A stretch of 64,000 bases of DNA from an uncultured Aurantimonas sp. (lineage in GTDB: Bacteria > Pseudomonadota > Alphaproteobacteria > Rhizobiales > Rhizobiaceae): contig CANKZU010000016.1 of assembly GCA_947488615.1 (NCBI GenBank), positions 1 through 64,000 on the forward strand. The letters run 5' to 3'. Under the pieces are notes generated by a model. That model saw only the letters and a list, made by a program, of their open reading frames with translations, was not told the origin of the DNA and did no database searches. Positions 1 through 8,317 of the stretch are shown one piece after another. Made by a program: the position numbers and the translations under genes. Each line of letters opens with the position of its first letter. Positions within the stretch are counted from its first letter, which is position 1.

Positions 1-22
1 GGTTGTGGTCAGCAACTCGACC

Positions 23-967
23 CTACCGCGGAACCCTCGATGACCGCTCAGCTACACCACCTCGTGGGACACGACCAGCGTCGGGATCGCGCGCTCGGGT
101 CGCCCATGCTTCAAGCGTCAGCCACAACGCCGCATGCGCATTATCGGCGCTATAAGGAATAGCGTCCACGCCCTTATGTCGCCAACGCGCGACGGCATCG
201 TCATGTAGACCCGATTGAAACGCATACGCGCTTTCAAGCTTTCCTGATGACTTCTGGAGTGCCTCAAGAAGGTATTGAACAGGCGGATCATCAGCCGTGT
301 ATCCTACAAACACCACAACGTATCTGCTCAATATCTCCCGAATGAATGAAGTGGCCCACCCATCGGAAAGATAGGCTCGACCAAACTCAGAACTTGAGAG
401 TACGAATCCATCCCCCTCGGCCCCGGCATATTCTGACGTAGCCCTGCCATGCAGATAGACGATACCGTTCATATCGTTTGGACGTAGTGGATCAGGCAGT
501 CTCGGGGGTTGCCATGGTCGGAGTCCACGCCCGCAATCGTCAAAGAGCCTGTCGAAATTAGTCGTAACCAATCGCACCGCCCCTTCGGGCGTTGTTGCCA
601 AATCGAGCAACGTTTTATGTGCGCTTAAATCGCAGTCCGAGGGCGGCTTCAGCGCCGTTGCTACCGCCTCCTCGATATCGCGGGACGAAAAATCCCGTTC
701 CAGAAGTCCAAACACGCGATCTGCGGATATGACGCCAGAGACGCCGACGCGACTGTCAATCGCTTGTGCTTCTCTAATTAGTTTATAGGCTGGGCTCTCC
801 GGCATTACCCCAAGTTTTGCAACTACCTTCTCGGCCAAGCCAAAAAAGTCGGGAAGATTTGCGCGAGCCCTTGAAACCCCCGCTCCGCAGAAGAAGATTA
901 CACGCCCCTGATCGCGGGCCAGAAGCAGTTCGTCGGGGATCGCTGGTCCGTTGGCAACAAATCTCAA
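23..967 (-). CDS. SIR2-domain protein, probably truncated
   Basis: A 314-residue SIR2-like protein. An N-terminal Rossmann motif GAGVS lies at residues 28-32, a TTNFD motif at 135-139, and YLHG with a candidate catalytic His at about 173. Proteins of this SIR2_2 type act in bacterial defence, commonly by consuming NAD. The start is TTG at 967, because an in-frame stop lies just upstream and the N-terminus reads as a normal family start. Relatives I recall run on past an RDPDAW-like segment into a long C-terminal region. Here the frame leaves that pattern right after DPDA and stops about 20 residues later, suggesting a frameshift or deletion. GC is visibly lower than in the genes to the right. 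The SIR2 fold is clear from the motifs; the truncation and defence role are inferred. Confidence 0.7.
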   Translation of the reverse strand: MRFVANGPAIPDELLLARDQGRVIFFCGAGVSRARANLPDFFGLAEKVVAKLGVMPESPAYKLIREAQAIDSRVGVSGVISADRVFGLLERDFSSRDIEEAVATALKPPSDCDLSAHKTLLDLATTPEGAVRLVTTNFDRLFDDCGRGLRPWQPPRLPDPLRPNDMNGIVYLHGRATSEYAGAEGDGFVLSSSEFGRAYLSDGWATSFIREILSRYVVVFVGYTADDPPVQYLLEALQKSSGKLESAYAFQSGLHDDAVARWRHKGVDAIPYSADNAHAALWLTLEAWATRARDPDAGRVPRGGVAERSSRVPR

Positions 968-1164
968 AACAGTTCTCCCGCCAACAAATCGTCCCGAGGG
1001 CGCGTTTCTGACGCTTGATGCCCGCGTCTTTTATTATCCGACGTTGTAAATACTTTCCAGGCTTCGGCTATGGAAGTGAGAACTCCCCACATGAAAAGCA
1101 ATTTGAACGTTGATCAGGAGTGTTGGTTTATAGCGCAGCGAGGGCGTAGCTGCGCGGAGGTTTG

Positions 1165-2664
1165 ATGAACGCTCCCAGCCAGACCCCGGCCCAACCCTTC
1201 CCTCCATCCCCCTTCCCGCCTACCCTCCGCCGAGCGCCTCGCCTTCGCGCGCCGCCCCGCCCCCCTCGTCGAACCCCGGTCAGCCTCCCGCCCGTGTCCC
1301 TCAAAACCCGCCTTGCCGCCACCTTGAGCGCCGCGTTCCTCGCGATCCTGATCATCGGCGGGGTGTTGACCTACGATCAGGCGACGAAGAACGTCGCCGC
1401 CGAGCTCAACGCCGCGCGCAGCGTCGCCGCCAACCGGGTCGCCCAGCTCGTCGCCAAGCTGCCCGCCTCGCGTGACACGGCGGCGGAGCTTGCCAGCTTC
1501 GTGCGCGCCTTCAACGGCGACCGGCATGTGCAGGTGCTGTTGATCGATTCCACCGGCGCGGTCCGGGATCTCTCCACCCCGGCCAAGGATTACGGCGCCC
1601 TGCCGGACTGGTTCGTCCGTCTGCTCGCGCCGGATACCTCGACGACGGTGATGCCGCTGTCGGGCGCCGCTTTGCCGATGACCGCCGTCGCCGTTTCGAT
1701 CGACCCGCGCAACGAGATCGCCACCAGCTGGACCGATCTTGGCCTCGGCCTCGGCAGCCTCGTCCTGTTCGTGTTGCTCGCCTTCGCCGCCGTCTGGGTG
1801 GTCGCCGACCGGGCGCTGCGGCCGCTCGGGGCGATCCAGGCCGCCTTCGCCCGCATCGGCACCGGCGACTACGCAAGCCGCGTCGCGCCGTCCGGTCCGC
1901 CGGAAATGCGGGTGCTCGCCACCCGCTGCAACGAGATGGCGGCGCGGCTCGAAGAGATTTCCACCCGCAACCGCCGCCTGTCGGAACAGCTGTTGCGGCT
2001 GCAGGACGAGGAGCGGGCGGAGCTGGCGCGCGACCTCCATGACGACATCGGGCCGCTGCTCTTCGCCATCGACGTCGACGCCTCGGCGATCGCCCGCCGC
2101 GCCAAAACCTCCGGCGTCGACGAGACGGTGGCCGAGCGCGCCGAGGCGATCAAGACCGCCGCCCATCGGGCCAGGCAGGAGGTACGGCGCATCCTCTCCG
2201 ATCTGAGACCCGGCCTGACGCCGGGGTTGGGCCTCAAGGCGGCGATCGAGGAACTGGTCGCCGAGTTGTCCCGCCGCTACCCCGACATCGCCTTTTCCGC
2301 CGAGCTGGCCGAAGGCGACTGGGGCGGGCCGCTGGAGGTGCTGGTCCACCGGGCAGTGCGGGAGGGGCTGAACAACGCGCTTCGCCATGGCGCGCCGACG
2401 CGCATCGCCGTCCGGCTGGCGGCGACCGACGGCGACCTCGCCTTCAGCGTCGTCGACGATGGCGGCGGCCTCGCCGAGCCCGGCTCGGAAGGCGGCTTCG
2501 GCCTGGTCGGCATGCGCGAGCGGGTCGAGGCGGCCGGCGGCGAACTGACGGTGTCGCAGGTGCCGTTCCCGCCGGGCGTGCGGTTGGAAGGCCGCGTGCC
2601 GCTTCCCCGTGACAGCGCGCCCCCCGACGCGGTAGTCTCCGGCATGGGTGGAGACGCGGCATGA
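1165..2664 (+). CDS. NarL-type sensor histidine kinase of the xox cluster
   Basis: A membrane sensor kinase of 499 residues. After a Pro/Arg-rich tail of about 45 residues come a first membrane segment (about 48-68), a periplasmic loop of about 120 residues, a second membrane segment (about 192-214), a HAMP linker, a HisKA_3 phosphoacceptor motif ARDLHDDIG with His292, and an HATPase domain (N-box near 401, GGFGLVGMRE near 448). That order marks the NarX/NarL-type kinases. The start is ATG 1165, four bases after a GCGGAGG ribosome site; a TTG lies one codon upstream. The stop overlaps the start of the response-regulator gene by ATGA, so the two are translationally coupled. Kinase/LuxR pairs of this class control PQQ-dependent alcohol oxidation in pseudomonads, so control of the adjacent xox genes is likely but inferred. 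Confidence 0.9.
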   Translation: MNAPSQTPAQPFPPSPFPPTLRRAPRLRAPPRPPRRTPVSLPPVSLKTRLAATLSAAFLAILIIGGVLTYDQATKNVAAELNAARSVAANRVAQLVAKLPASRDTAAELASFVRAFNGDRHVQVLLIDSTGAVRDLSTPAKDYGALPDWFVRLLAPDTSTTVMPLSGAALPMTAVAVSIDPRNEIATSWTDLGLGLGSLVLFVLLAFAAVWVVADRALRPLGAIQAAFARIGTGDYASRVAPSGPPEMRVLATRCNEMAARLEEISTRNRRLSEQLLRLQDEERAELARDLHDDIGPLLFAIDVDASAIARRAKTSGVDETVAERAEAIKTAAHRARQEVRRILSDLRPGLTPGLGLKAAIEELVAELSRRYPDIAFSAELAEGDWGGPLEVLVHRAVREGLNNALRHGAPTRIAVRLAATDGDLAFSVVDDGGGLAEPGSEGGFGLVGMRERVEAAGGELTVSQVPFPPGVRLEGRVPLPRDSAPPDAVVSGMGGDAA

Positions 2665-3299
2665 AGATCCTGATCGTCGACGATCACACGGTGGTGCGCG
2701 ACGGCGTCAGGCGGCTGGTCGAGGCGCTCCCCGTCACGGCGATCGCCGAGGCGGAGACGCCGTCCGAGGCGCTGGCGGAGTTCCGCAAGTTCCGGCCGGA
2801 CGTGACCATCCTCGACATCAATCTGAAGAACGGCAGCGGCCTCGACGCCCTGCGGCGTCTGCGCGCCGACGACCCCAAGGCGAAGATCGTCGTGTTCTCG
2901 ATGTATTCCGACATCGTCTATGCCGCCTCGGCCCGGCGCGACGGCGCACTCGGCTATGTCTCCAAGAGCGCGCCGACCGACGAGCTGCTCATAGCGATCG
3001 AAAAGGCGCTTGTTGGCGAAAGCTATGTCGACAGCGAGACGACGGCGCTGATGGCCCGCCACGAAACCGCGGAAGGCGGAACGAAAGAGCTGTCGCGGCG
3101 CGAATTGCAGATCCTGCACATGCTCGGCGAGGGCAAGAGCCTCACCGACATCGCGCAAGGCCTCGGCGTCGCCTACAAGACCATCGCCAACACCTCGTCG
3201 CGCATGAAGGAGAAGCTCGGCGTCGACCGCACGTCGGATCTCGTCCGCTTCGCGCTGGAGACGAAGGGCGGCCGGATGCTCGATCGCGAACGGCCATGA
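2661..3299 (+). CDS. LuxR-type response regulator, partner of the kinase
   Basis: A two-domain regulator of 212 residues. The receiver domain has the phosphoacceptor Asp52 in TILDINL and the conserved Lys in YVSKSAP. The C-terminal LuxR-type helix-turn-helix begins at LSRRELQIL and contains the recognition stretch LTDIAQGLGVAYKTI. Its start overlaps the kinase stop by four bases, which makes it the cognate partner. Family knowledge: NarL/FixJ-type regulators activate by phosphorylation-driven DNA binding as dimers. The likely targets are the xoxF operon and the genes just downstream; I found no clear binding site by eye. Confidence 0.9.
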   Translation: MKILIVDDHTVVRDGVRRLVEALPVTAIAEAETPSEALAEFRKFRPDVTILDINLKNGSGLDALRRLRADDPKAKIVVFSMYSDIVYAASARRDGALGYVSKSAPTDELLIAIEKALVGESYVDSETTALMARHETAEGGTKELSRRELQILHMLGEGKSLTDIAQGLGVAYKTIANTSSRMKEKLGVDRTSDLVRFALETKGGRMLDRERP

Positions 3300-3449
3300 G
3301 TTTCGGGATCTCGCCGGCTTTCGGGAAGACGGGAAGTTATCCCGTTGTAACGCCCGAAATCCGCAGGCTAGCGTGGCGTTAGGGCGATCAGCGTGCCGGT
3401 GGTTGAGCGGGATGGCGTCGGTCGATCGAAGGGGAGGAATGACCGGGTG

Positions 3450-4424
3450 ATGAAACGACTGCCTGTGGCCGTATTGGCTGGCCTGCTGGCGCTGTCCGCC
3501 AGCCCCGCCTTCGCCTACAAGATCTTCGTGTCCAACGAGAAGGGCAACGACATCACCGTCCTCGATTCGGAGAATTTCGAGGTCATCGACACCTTCAAGG
3601 TCGGCCAGCGGCCGCGCGGCATCGCCGTCAGCGCCGACGGCAGCCAGATCTTCGTCTGCGCCAGCGACGACGACACTATCCAGGTCTACGACACGGCGAC
3701 CTACAAGTTTCTCAAGACCCTGCCCTCCGGCCCCGATCCCGAACTGCTGGTGCTCTCGCCTGACGGCAAGCGGCTCTACGTCGCCAATGAGGACGACAAT
3801 CTCGTCACCGCCATCGATCTGGAAACCGGCGCGCGCCTCGCGGAAATCCCGGTCGGGGTCGAGCCGGAGGGCATGGGCGTCTCGCCGGACGGCGCGACCA
3901 TCGTCAACACGTCGGAAACGACGAACATGGCCCATTTCATCGACAGCGACAGCCACCAGATCACCGCCAACGTCCTCGTGGATTCCCGGCCCCGTTTCGC
4001 CGAGTACAAGCGGGACGGCTCGGAGGTCTGGGTGTCGGCCGAGATCGGCGGCACGGTCAGCGTGATCGACGCGGCCACGAAGGAGATCAAGGCGAAGATC
4101 ACCTTCGAGATTCAGGGTATCCGCTCCGAGGCGATCCAACCGGTCGGCGTGCGGATCACCGCCGACGGCAAGAAGGCCTATGTGGCGCTCGGGCCGGCCA
4201 ACCGCGTCGCGGTGATCGATGCCGAGACCTATGAGGTGGTCGACTATCTGCTCGTCGGCCAGCGGGTCTGGCAGCTCGCCTTCTCGCCGGGCGAAACGCA
4301 TCTCTTCACCACCAACGGCGTCTCCAACGACATCTCGATCATCGACGTCGAAGACGACGAGGTGATCAAGTCCGTCCAGGTCGGCCAACAGCCCTGGGGC
4401 GTCGCCGTCACGCCCGGCGAATAA
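3450..4424 (+). CDS. PQQ-associated YVTN beta-propeller protein
   Basis: An exported beta-propeller of 324 residues. A signal peptide (MKRLPVAVLAGLLALSASPAFA) precedes repeated blades of the form YVAN/VFVCAS...I.V.D..T...V..I.VG..P.G.A.SPDG. This matches the family annotated as PQQ-dependent catabolism-associated beta-propeller proteins. The chosen ATG 3450 lies 11 bases after GGGGAGGA; GTG 3447 directly before it is equally possible. The same frame stays open upstream to 3393, but that would put 19 residues in front of the signal peptide. In Pseudomonas putida a YVTN protein is part of the PedA1A2BC transporter set needed for efficient lanthanide-dependent growth. Proximity to an ABC ATPase and permease supports a similar periplasmic role here, by inference. 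Confidence 0.87.
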   Translation: MKRLPVAVLAGLLALSASPAFAYKIFVSNEKGNDITVLDSENFEVIDTFKVGQRPRGIAVSADGSQIFVCASDDDTIQVYDTATYKFLKTLPSGPDPELLVLSPDGKRLYVANEDDNLVTAIDLETGARLAEIPVGVEPEGMGVSPDGATIVNTSETTNMAHFIDSDSHQITANVLVDSRPRFAEYKRDGSEVWVSAEIGGTVSVIDAATKEIKAKITFEIQGIRSEAIQPVGVRITADGKKAYVALGPANRVAVIDAETYEVVDYLLVGQRVWQLAFSPGETHLFTTNGVSNDISIIDVEDDEVIKSVQVGQQPWGVAVTPGE

Positions 4425-4478
4425 GACAAGCGGACGGAGCGAGGCGCACAACGCGGACTTTTGGGAGAGAACCGAGCA

Positions 4479-5084
4479 ATGAAACGAATCTGGCTCTTGC
4501 TAATGGCCGCGATCCTCGCCTTCGCGCCGATCACGGTCGTTGCCGCACAGGATTCGGGGGCAGCCGGAGAGGCGACCGCCGATAACGACGACGACGACGA
4601 TGATGACGATGACGCGACCGGCGCCGCGATGGTGCCGACGGCCGAGGAGCTGACCATCCCGAAGGGCTCGGAGCTGATGCCGGCGAGCGCCCTGAACGGC
4701 GACCAGATCGGCCTGCCGCCCGTCTCGCTGTCGAGCCAGATCGTCACACCCCTGGTCCTTGGCGCCCCCGACAGCCCGTTCACCGTCAGCCACACCGACA
4801 TCTATCTCAGGGCCAACCAGGCCTATCGCTGGGACATCGCGTCCGAGGGCGGGCTCGAATACAAGCTCCACGCGCCCGGCTTCTTCCGCAATGTCTGGAT
4901 GAACCAGGTCGTCATATCCGACCTCGAAGTGCATATGGCCGGCCCGCCGGCCTGGCTGGAATTCGACGCGACCGGCGTGATCACCGTGCAATTCCAGACC
5001 ACCCGGCCCGGCCGCTACGATTGGTATGTCGAGGGTCTCGATGAAGAACAGGGCATGAAGGGCACGATCACCATCGTTCCATAG
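4479..5084 (+). CDS. exported cupredoxin-like protein with poly-Asp run
   Basis: A 201-residue exported protein. A signal peptide ending near VVAAQ is followed by an acidic stretch with nine consecutive Asp codons (4587-4613), a linker, and a C-terminal beta-rich domain ending ...TTRPGRYDWYVEGLDEEQ then GMKGTITIV. That ending resembles the last strands of a cupredoxin (FYC..H..M.G), but the Cys and His ligand positions are occupied by other residues, so blue-copper binding looks lost. The start ATG 4479 lies eight bases after GGGAGAGA. It sits between the YVTN and ABC genes in the same direction. The function is unknown; the acidic run could bind multivalent cations, which is a guess prompted by the xoxF neighbourhood. 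Confidence 0.75.
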   Translation: MKRIWLLLMAAILAFAPITVVAAQDSGAAGEATADNDDDDDDDDDATGAAMVPTAEELTIPKGSELMPASALNGDQIGLPPVSLSSQIVTPLVLGAPDSPFTVSHTDIYLRANQAYRWDIASEGGLEYKLHAPGFFRNVWMNQVVISDLEVHMAGPPAWLEFDATGVITVQFQTTRPGRYDWYVEGLDEEQGMKGTITIVP

Positions 5085-5183
5085 CGCGGAAGGGGCGCCG
5101 CCACGGAGCACCCACCGCCACTGTCTTCCCGACCGGCCCGGCGATAGGCTGCCGGGGGGTCCCACCGACCGCAATGGAGCACG

Positions 5184-5996
5184 ATGGCCTTGGATGCCGC
5201 GATCATGACACCCGATCTCAGCGCCGGGGCGCCGGACGCCCCTCCCGCGCTCGATGTCCGTCGTGTCAGCCATTCCTATGGCGACCGCAAGGCCCTCGAC
5301 GACGTCTCGTTCGCGGTGCCGCAGGGCTCGTTCACCGCGCTGCTTGGCCCCAACGGCGCCGGCAAGTCGACGCTGTTCTCGCTGGTGACCCGGCTGTTCA
5401 ACGTCCGCGACGGCGAAATCCGCATTCTCGGCCGCCGCCTGAACGAGGAGCCGGGCGAGGCGCTGCGCCGCCTCGGCGTGGTCTTCCAGGCCCGCACGCT
5501 CGATCTCGACCTGTCGATCCGCCAGAACCTCAAATACCACGCCGCCCTGCACGGCATGACCGGCGCGGACGCCAAACTGCGGATCGCGGAGATCCTCCAA
5601 GGCTCTGAATTGATTGACCGGATGGGCGAGAAGGCGCGCAACCTCTCCGGCGGCCAGCTTCGCCGTATCGAGATCGTCAGGGCCTTCATGCACCGGCCGC
5701 GCCTGATCCTGCTCGACGAGCCGACCGTCGGCCTCGACATCCGCTCGCGGGCCGAAATCGTCTCGGAGGTGCGGCGCCTCGTGAAGGAGGAAGGCGTCAG
5801 CGTCCTGTGGGCCACCCATCTCATCGACGAGATCGACGAGACCGACCGGGTCGTGGTGCTCCACAATGGAAAGGTTCTGGCCGAGGGGAACGTCCCCGAT
5901 ATCGTCGCGGCGGAAAGCGCCGGCTCGATCCGCGATGCCTTTACCCGCCTCACCGGATTGGCCAAGAGCACAATCGAGCCGGAGATGGCCTCGTGA
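5184..5996 (+). CDS. ABC transporter ATP-binding protein
   Basis: The nucleotide-binding subunit of an ABC transporter, 270 residues. It shows Walker A GPNGAGKST (residues 55-63), Q-loop VVFQARTLD, signature LSGGQLRRIEI, Walker B LILLDEPTVGLD and the switch His in WATHLIDE. It belongs to the DrrA/CcmA-like group that pairs with ABC-2 permeases. Its stop overlaps the permease start (GTGA), so the two form a complex. Genes of this type recur beside PQQ-dependent dehydrogenases (compare PedB in Pseudomonas putida). Whether the transported substrate is a metal chelate, PQQ or something else cannot be read from the sequence. Confidence 0.93.
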   Translation: MALDAAIMTPDLSAGAPDAPPALDVRRVSHSYGDRKALDDVSFAVPQGSFTALLGPNGAGKSTLFSLVTRLFNVRDGEIRILGRRLNEEPGEALRRLGVVFQARTLDLDLSIRQNLKYHAALHGMTGADAKLRIAEILQGSELIDRMGEKARNLSGGQLRRIEIVRAFMHRPRLILLDEPTVGLDIRSRAEIVSEVRRLVKEEGVSVLWATHLIDEIDETDRVVVLHNGKVLAEGNVPDIVAAESAGSIRDAFTRLTGLAKSTIEPEMAS

Positions 5997-6838
5997 GCAC
6001 CCCGGCAAGCCTTCCGGCGGACGCAACGCCCCGCGGTTTTCCGCTATCTGCCTATCTCATCTGCTTTCGCGGCATCGTCTGGCGCGAGGCACTGCGCTTC
6101 CTGCATCAGCGCGAGCGCTTCGTCTCGGCGCTGGTGCGCCCGCTGCTCTGGCTGTTCATCTTCGCGGCGGGTTTTCGTCAGGTGCTCGGCGTCTCGATCA
6201 CGCCGCCCTACCAGACCTACATTCTCTACGAGGTTTACATCACGCCCGGCCTCGTCGGCATGATCCTGTTGTTCAACGGCATGCAGTCGTCGCTGTCGAT
6301 GGTCTACGACCGCGAGACCGGCGCCATGAAGACCCTGCTCGTCTCGCCGCTGCCGCGCTGGTTCCTGCTCGTCTCCAAGCTCGCCGCCGGCGTCGCGGTC
6401 GGCATCGTCCAAGTCTATGTGTTCTTCGCCATCGCCTGGTTCTGGGAGGTCCAGCCACATTGGACGGGGTATCTCACCGTGCTGCCGGCGCTGATCCTCA
6501 CCGGGCTGATGCTCGGCTCGCTCGGCATGCTCCTGTCCTCGCTGGTCAAGCAGTTGGAGAATTTCGCCGGCGTCATGAACTTCGTGATCTTCCCGATGTA
6601 TTTCGCCTCCTCCGCGCTCTATCCGCTCTGGCGGGTACAGGAGTCGAGCCCGCCGCTCTACACGATCACCCTGTTCAATCCGTTCACCCACGCGGTGGAG
6701 CTGGTGCGCTTCGCGCTTTACGGCGAGATCAACTGGCAAGCGCTGGCCGTCGTCATCGGCTGCACCATCGTTTTCCTCGGCGGCGCTATCCTCGCCTACG
6801 ATCCGGCGCGCGGGCTGATCAGCCGCAAACGCCAATAG
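5993..6838 (+). CDS. ABC-2 type transporter permease
   Basis: An integral membrane subunit of 281 residues with about six hydrophobic segments, for example RPLLWLFIFAAGF, GLVGMILLFNGMQ, GIVQVYVFFAIAWF, LPALILTGLMLGSLGMLL, FAGVMNFVIFPMYF and a C-terminal VIGCTIVFLGGAI. The region MVYDRETGAMKTLLVSPLPR is the cytoplasmic signature of ABC-2 permeases. The start is GTG 5993 inside the ATPase stop codon region (GTGA overlap), so translation is coupled. No substrate-binding protein is encoded beside it, unless the YVTN or cupredoxin-like protein fills that role. Confidence 0.92.
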   Translation: MSTPASLPADATPRGFPLSAYLICFRGIVWREALRFLHQRERFVSALVRPLLWLFIFAAGFRQVLGVSITPPYQTYILYEVYITPGLVGMILLFNGMQSSLSMVYDRETGAMKTLLVSPLPRWFLLVSKLAAGVAVGIVQVYVFFAIAWFWEVQPHWTGYLTVLPALILTGLMLGSLGMLLSSLVKQLENFAGVMNFVIFPMYFASSALYPLWRVQESSPPLYTITLFNPFTHAVELVRFALYGEINWQALAVVIGCTIVFLGGAILAYDPARGLISRKRQ

Positions 6839-6873
6839 CGCGCCACCTGAGCCCCGATCGAAGGGAGGCTTTC

Positions 6874-7656
6874 ATGTCCACGAACACATGCCGTCGGATG
6901 GGTGGAGCCGCGCTTGTCGCAGGCTCGCTCGCGCTTCTATCGCACTTGGCCATCCTTCCCGCGACCGCCCAGGACGGCGCGGCCCCGCGCGACATCCCCG
7001 AAGGCTTCGTCCTGCCCGGCCCACCGCCCGTCAACGCGCCGGAAGCTGGCGAAGCGAAGCCCTCGTCGCCGGCCGAAACTCCGGCCAGCCCGATGACCTT
7101 CGCCCGGACGCCGGAAAAGGGTACGACCGACTGGCCCTGCATCCAGCGCCGCGTCGAGACGATCTCCCCCGCCCAGATATGGAACGGCCCGGACGTCGCC
7201 AATGCCGCGAATGTCGAGCGGACCGACGCGATGCGGGCGCTGATCGACCAGATTGTCGCGCGGCGGCTTCCCCTCGACGAGGCCCAGACCATGGTCAAGA
7301 ATTTCGTCGGCGGACTGCCCGAGGCCGAACGCGAGGCGACGGCGACGGCGATCCTGGCCGATCTTCTCGACCGGCTGAATGCCGAACGCGGCGAGGTGAT
7401 GGCCGGCATCGAGCGCTACGGCGCCAAGCAGAAGGCGCTGGCGCAAAGATTGCGCGAGGAGAGCGCCGACTTCGCGAAACTGCGGCAGCTGCCGGACGTC
7501 TCGCCGGCGGAGATCGAGGAAGCGCGTCAGGCTCTGGTCTGGGACACCCGCATCTTCGATGAGCGGCGGCAGTCTCTCACCTATGTCTGCGAAGTGCCGG
7601 TGCTGATCGAACAGCGCGCCTTCGGCCTTGGCCGGGCGATCGCCAGCGCGCTGTGA
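6874..7656 (+). CDS. exported DWPC-motif protein of quinoprotein clusters
   Basis: A 260-residue secreted protein with a signal peptide (hydrophobic core about residues 9-28, cleavage near ATAQD), a Pro-rich linker, and a conserved-looking segment TDWPCIQRRVETISPAQIW. The rest is helical and charged with coiled-coil character (DRLNAERGEVMAGIERYGAKQ, LAQRLREESADFAKLRQL), and a second Cys lies near the C-terminus in YVCEVPVLIEQR. The two cysteines could form a disulfide. The start ATG 6874 follows GGGAGG by five bases. I recall similar unnamed proteins beside ABC transporters in other xox/exa loci. No function is established; an adaptor for the transporter is one possibility. It ends 22 bases before the convergent xox operon. 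Confidence 0.75.
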   Translation: MSTNTCRRMGGAALVAGSLALLSHLAILPATAQDGAAPRDIPEGFVLPGPPPVNAPEAGEAKPSSPAETPASPMTFARTPEKGTTDWPCIQRRVETISPAQIWNGPDVANAANVERTDAMRALIDQIVARRLPLDEAQTMVKNFVGGLPEAEREATATAILADLLDRLNAERGEVMAGIERYGAKQKALAQRLREESADFAKLRQLPDVSPAEIEEARQALVWDTRIFDERRQSLTYVCEVPVLIEQRAFGLGRAIASAL

Positions 7657-7678
7657 CCGGACGGATCGAAACGCGCGC

Positions 7679-8317
7679 CTATTCGTCCGGTCGCGGCTCC
7701 GGCTCGGACGGCGCCATCGCGTAGCCGGCTTCCGCCCAGCCATCGGTTCCGTCGGCATACCAATGGACGGCCGTATAGCCGGCGCGGATCGCCCGCTTGG
7801 CGGCGTTGTAGCTCATCCAGCAATCGCGCAGGCAGTAGATGACCACCGGTCGGCCCTTGTCGCCTTGCGTGACCTCGGCGAGTCCGTCGAGGAGATAGCG
7901 TTCGACGACCGGCGCCAGCTCGCCATAGCCGGTATCGACCAGCCAGAGCGAGCCGGGGATGTTGCTGCGCGGCTTCGGCCGCCAGATGGTGTCGGCGGGA
8001 AGGCCCTTCGGTCGTGGCGCGCGCGGTAGCACGTCGACGAAGGCAGCACCCTCGTCATGCAGCGTCTTGGCGGTTGCGGTGTCGACGACGGTACCGCCCG
8101 CGAGACTTGCCGGAACCGGCGCGCGATAGGCCTCGGTGCGATAGTCATCGGGTTCCGGGACGACGGCTGCGTTGCCGGCAATGGCAATCGTCGCGTTCGC
8201 CGCGTCCTCAACCGTGAACGCCGGAGCCAAGGCAGCGGGAACCGCCAGTGCCGCGCAGAGCAAAATCCCCGCTCCGCCGGCGCGGGACCGCGCCCCTGCG
8301 CGGCGCGGCGCGTTCAT
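7679..8317 (-). CDS. CXXCW-motif rhodanese-like periplasmic protein
   Basis: A 212-residue exported protein ending in a rhodanese-like domain. The diagnostic stretch is CLRDCWMSYNAAKRA with Cys162, Cys166 and Trp167, the hallmark of the PQQ-dependent catabolism-associated CXXCW family. Spacing between the cysteines is three residues (C-L-R-D-C). A signal peptide (core GAGILLCAALAVPAALAPA) directs it to the periplasm. The start ATG 8317 overlaps the xoxJ stop by ATGA, so it is the last gene of the xoxF operon. The family has no proven reaction. A rhodanese-type Cys loop beside a SoxYZ-like carrier gene suggests thiol or persulfide chemistry, which I infer only from context. Confidence 0.88.
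   Translation of the reverse strand: MNAPRRAGARSRAGGAGILLCAALAVPAALAPAFTVEDAANATIAIAGNAAVVPEPDDYRTEAYRAPVPASLAGGTVVDTATAKTLHDEGAAFVDVLPRAPRPKGLPADTIWRPKPRSNIPGSLWLVDTGYGELAPVVERYLLDGLAEVTQGDKGRPVVIYCLRDCWMSYNAAKRAIRAGYTAVHWYADGTDGWAEAGYAMAPSEPEPRPDE

Noticed and set aside
1101..1140. TTGAAC ... TTTATA as promoter of the sensor kinase gene
   Set aside because: The -10 match is only three of six and several alternative registers fit equally badly.
2277..4451. A 724-codon minus-strand frame across the kinase, regulator and beta-propeller genes
   Set aside because: The composition is that of an antisense shadow, and three well-supported genes lie opposite it.
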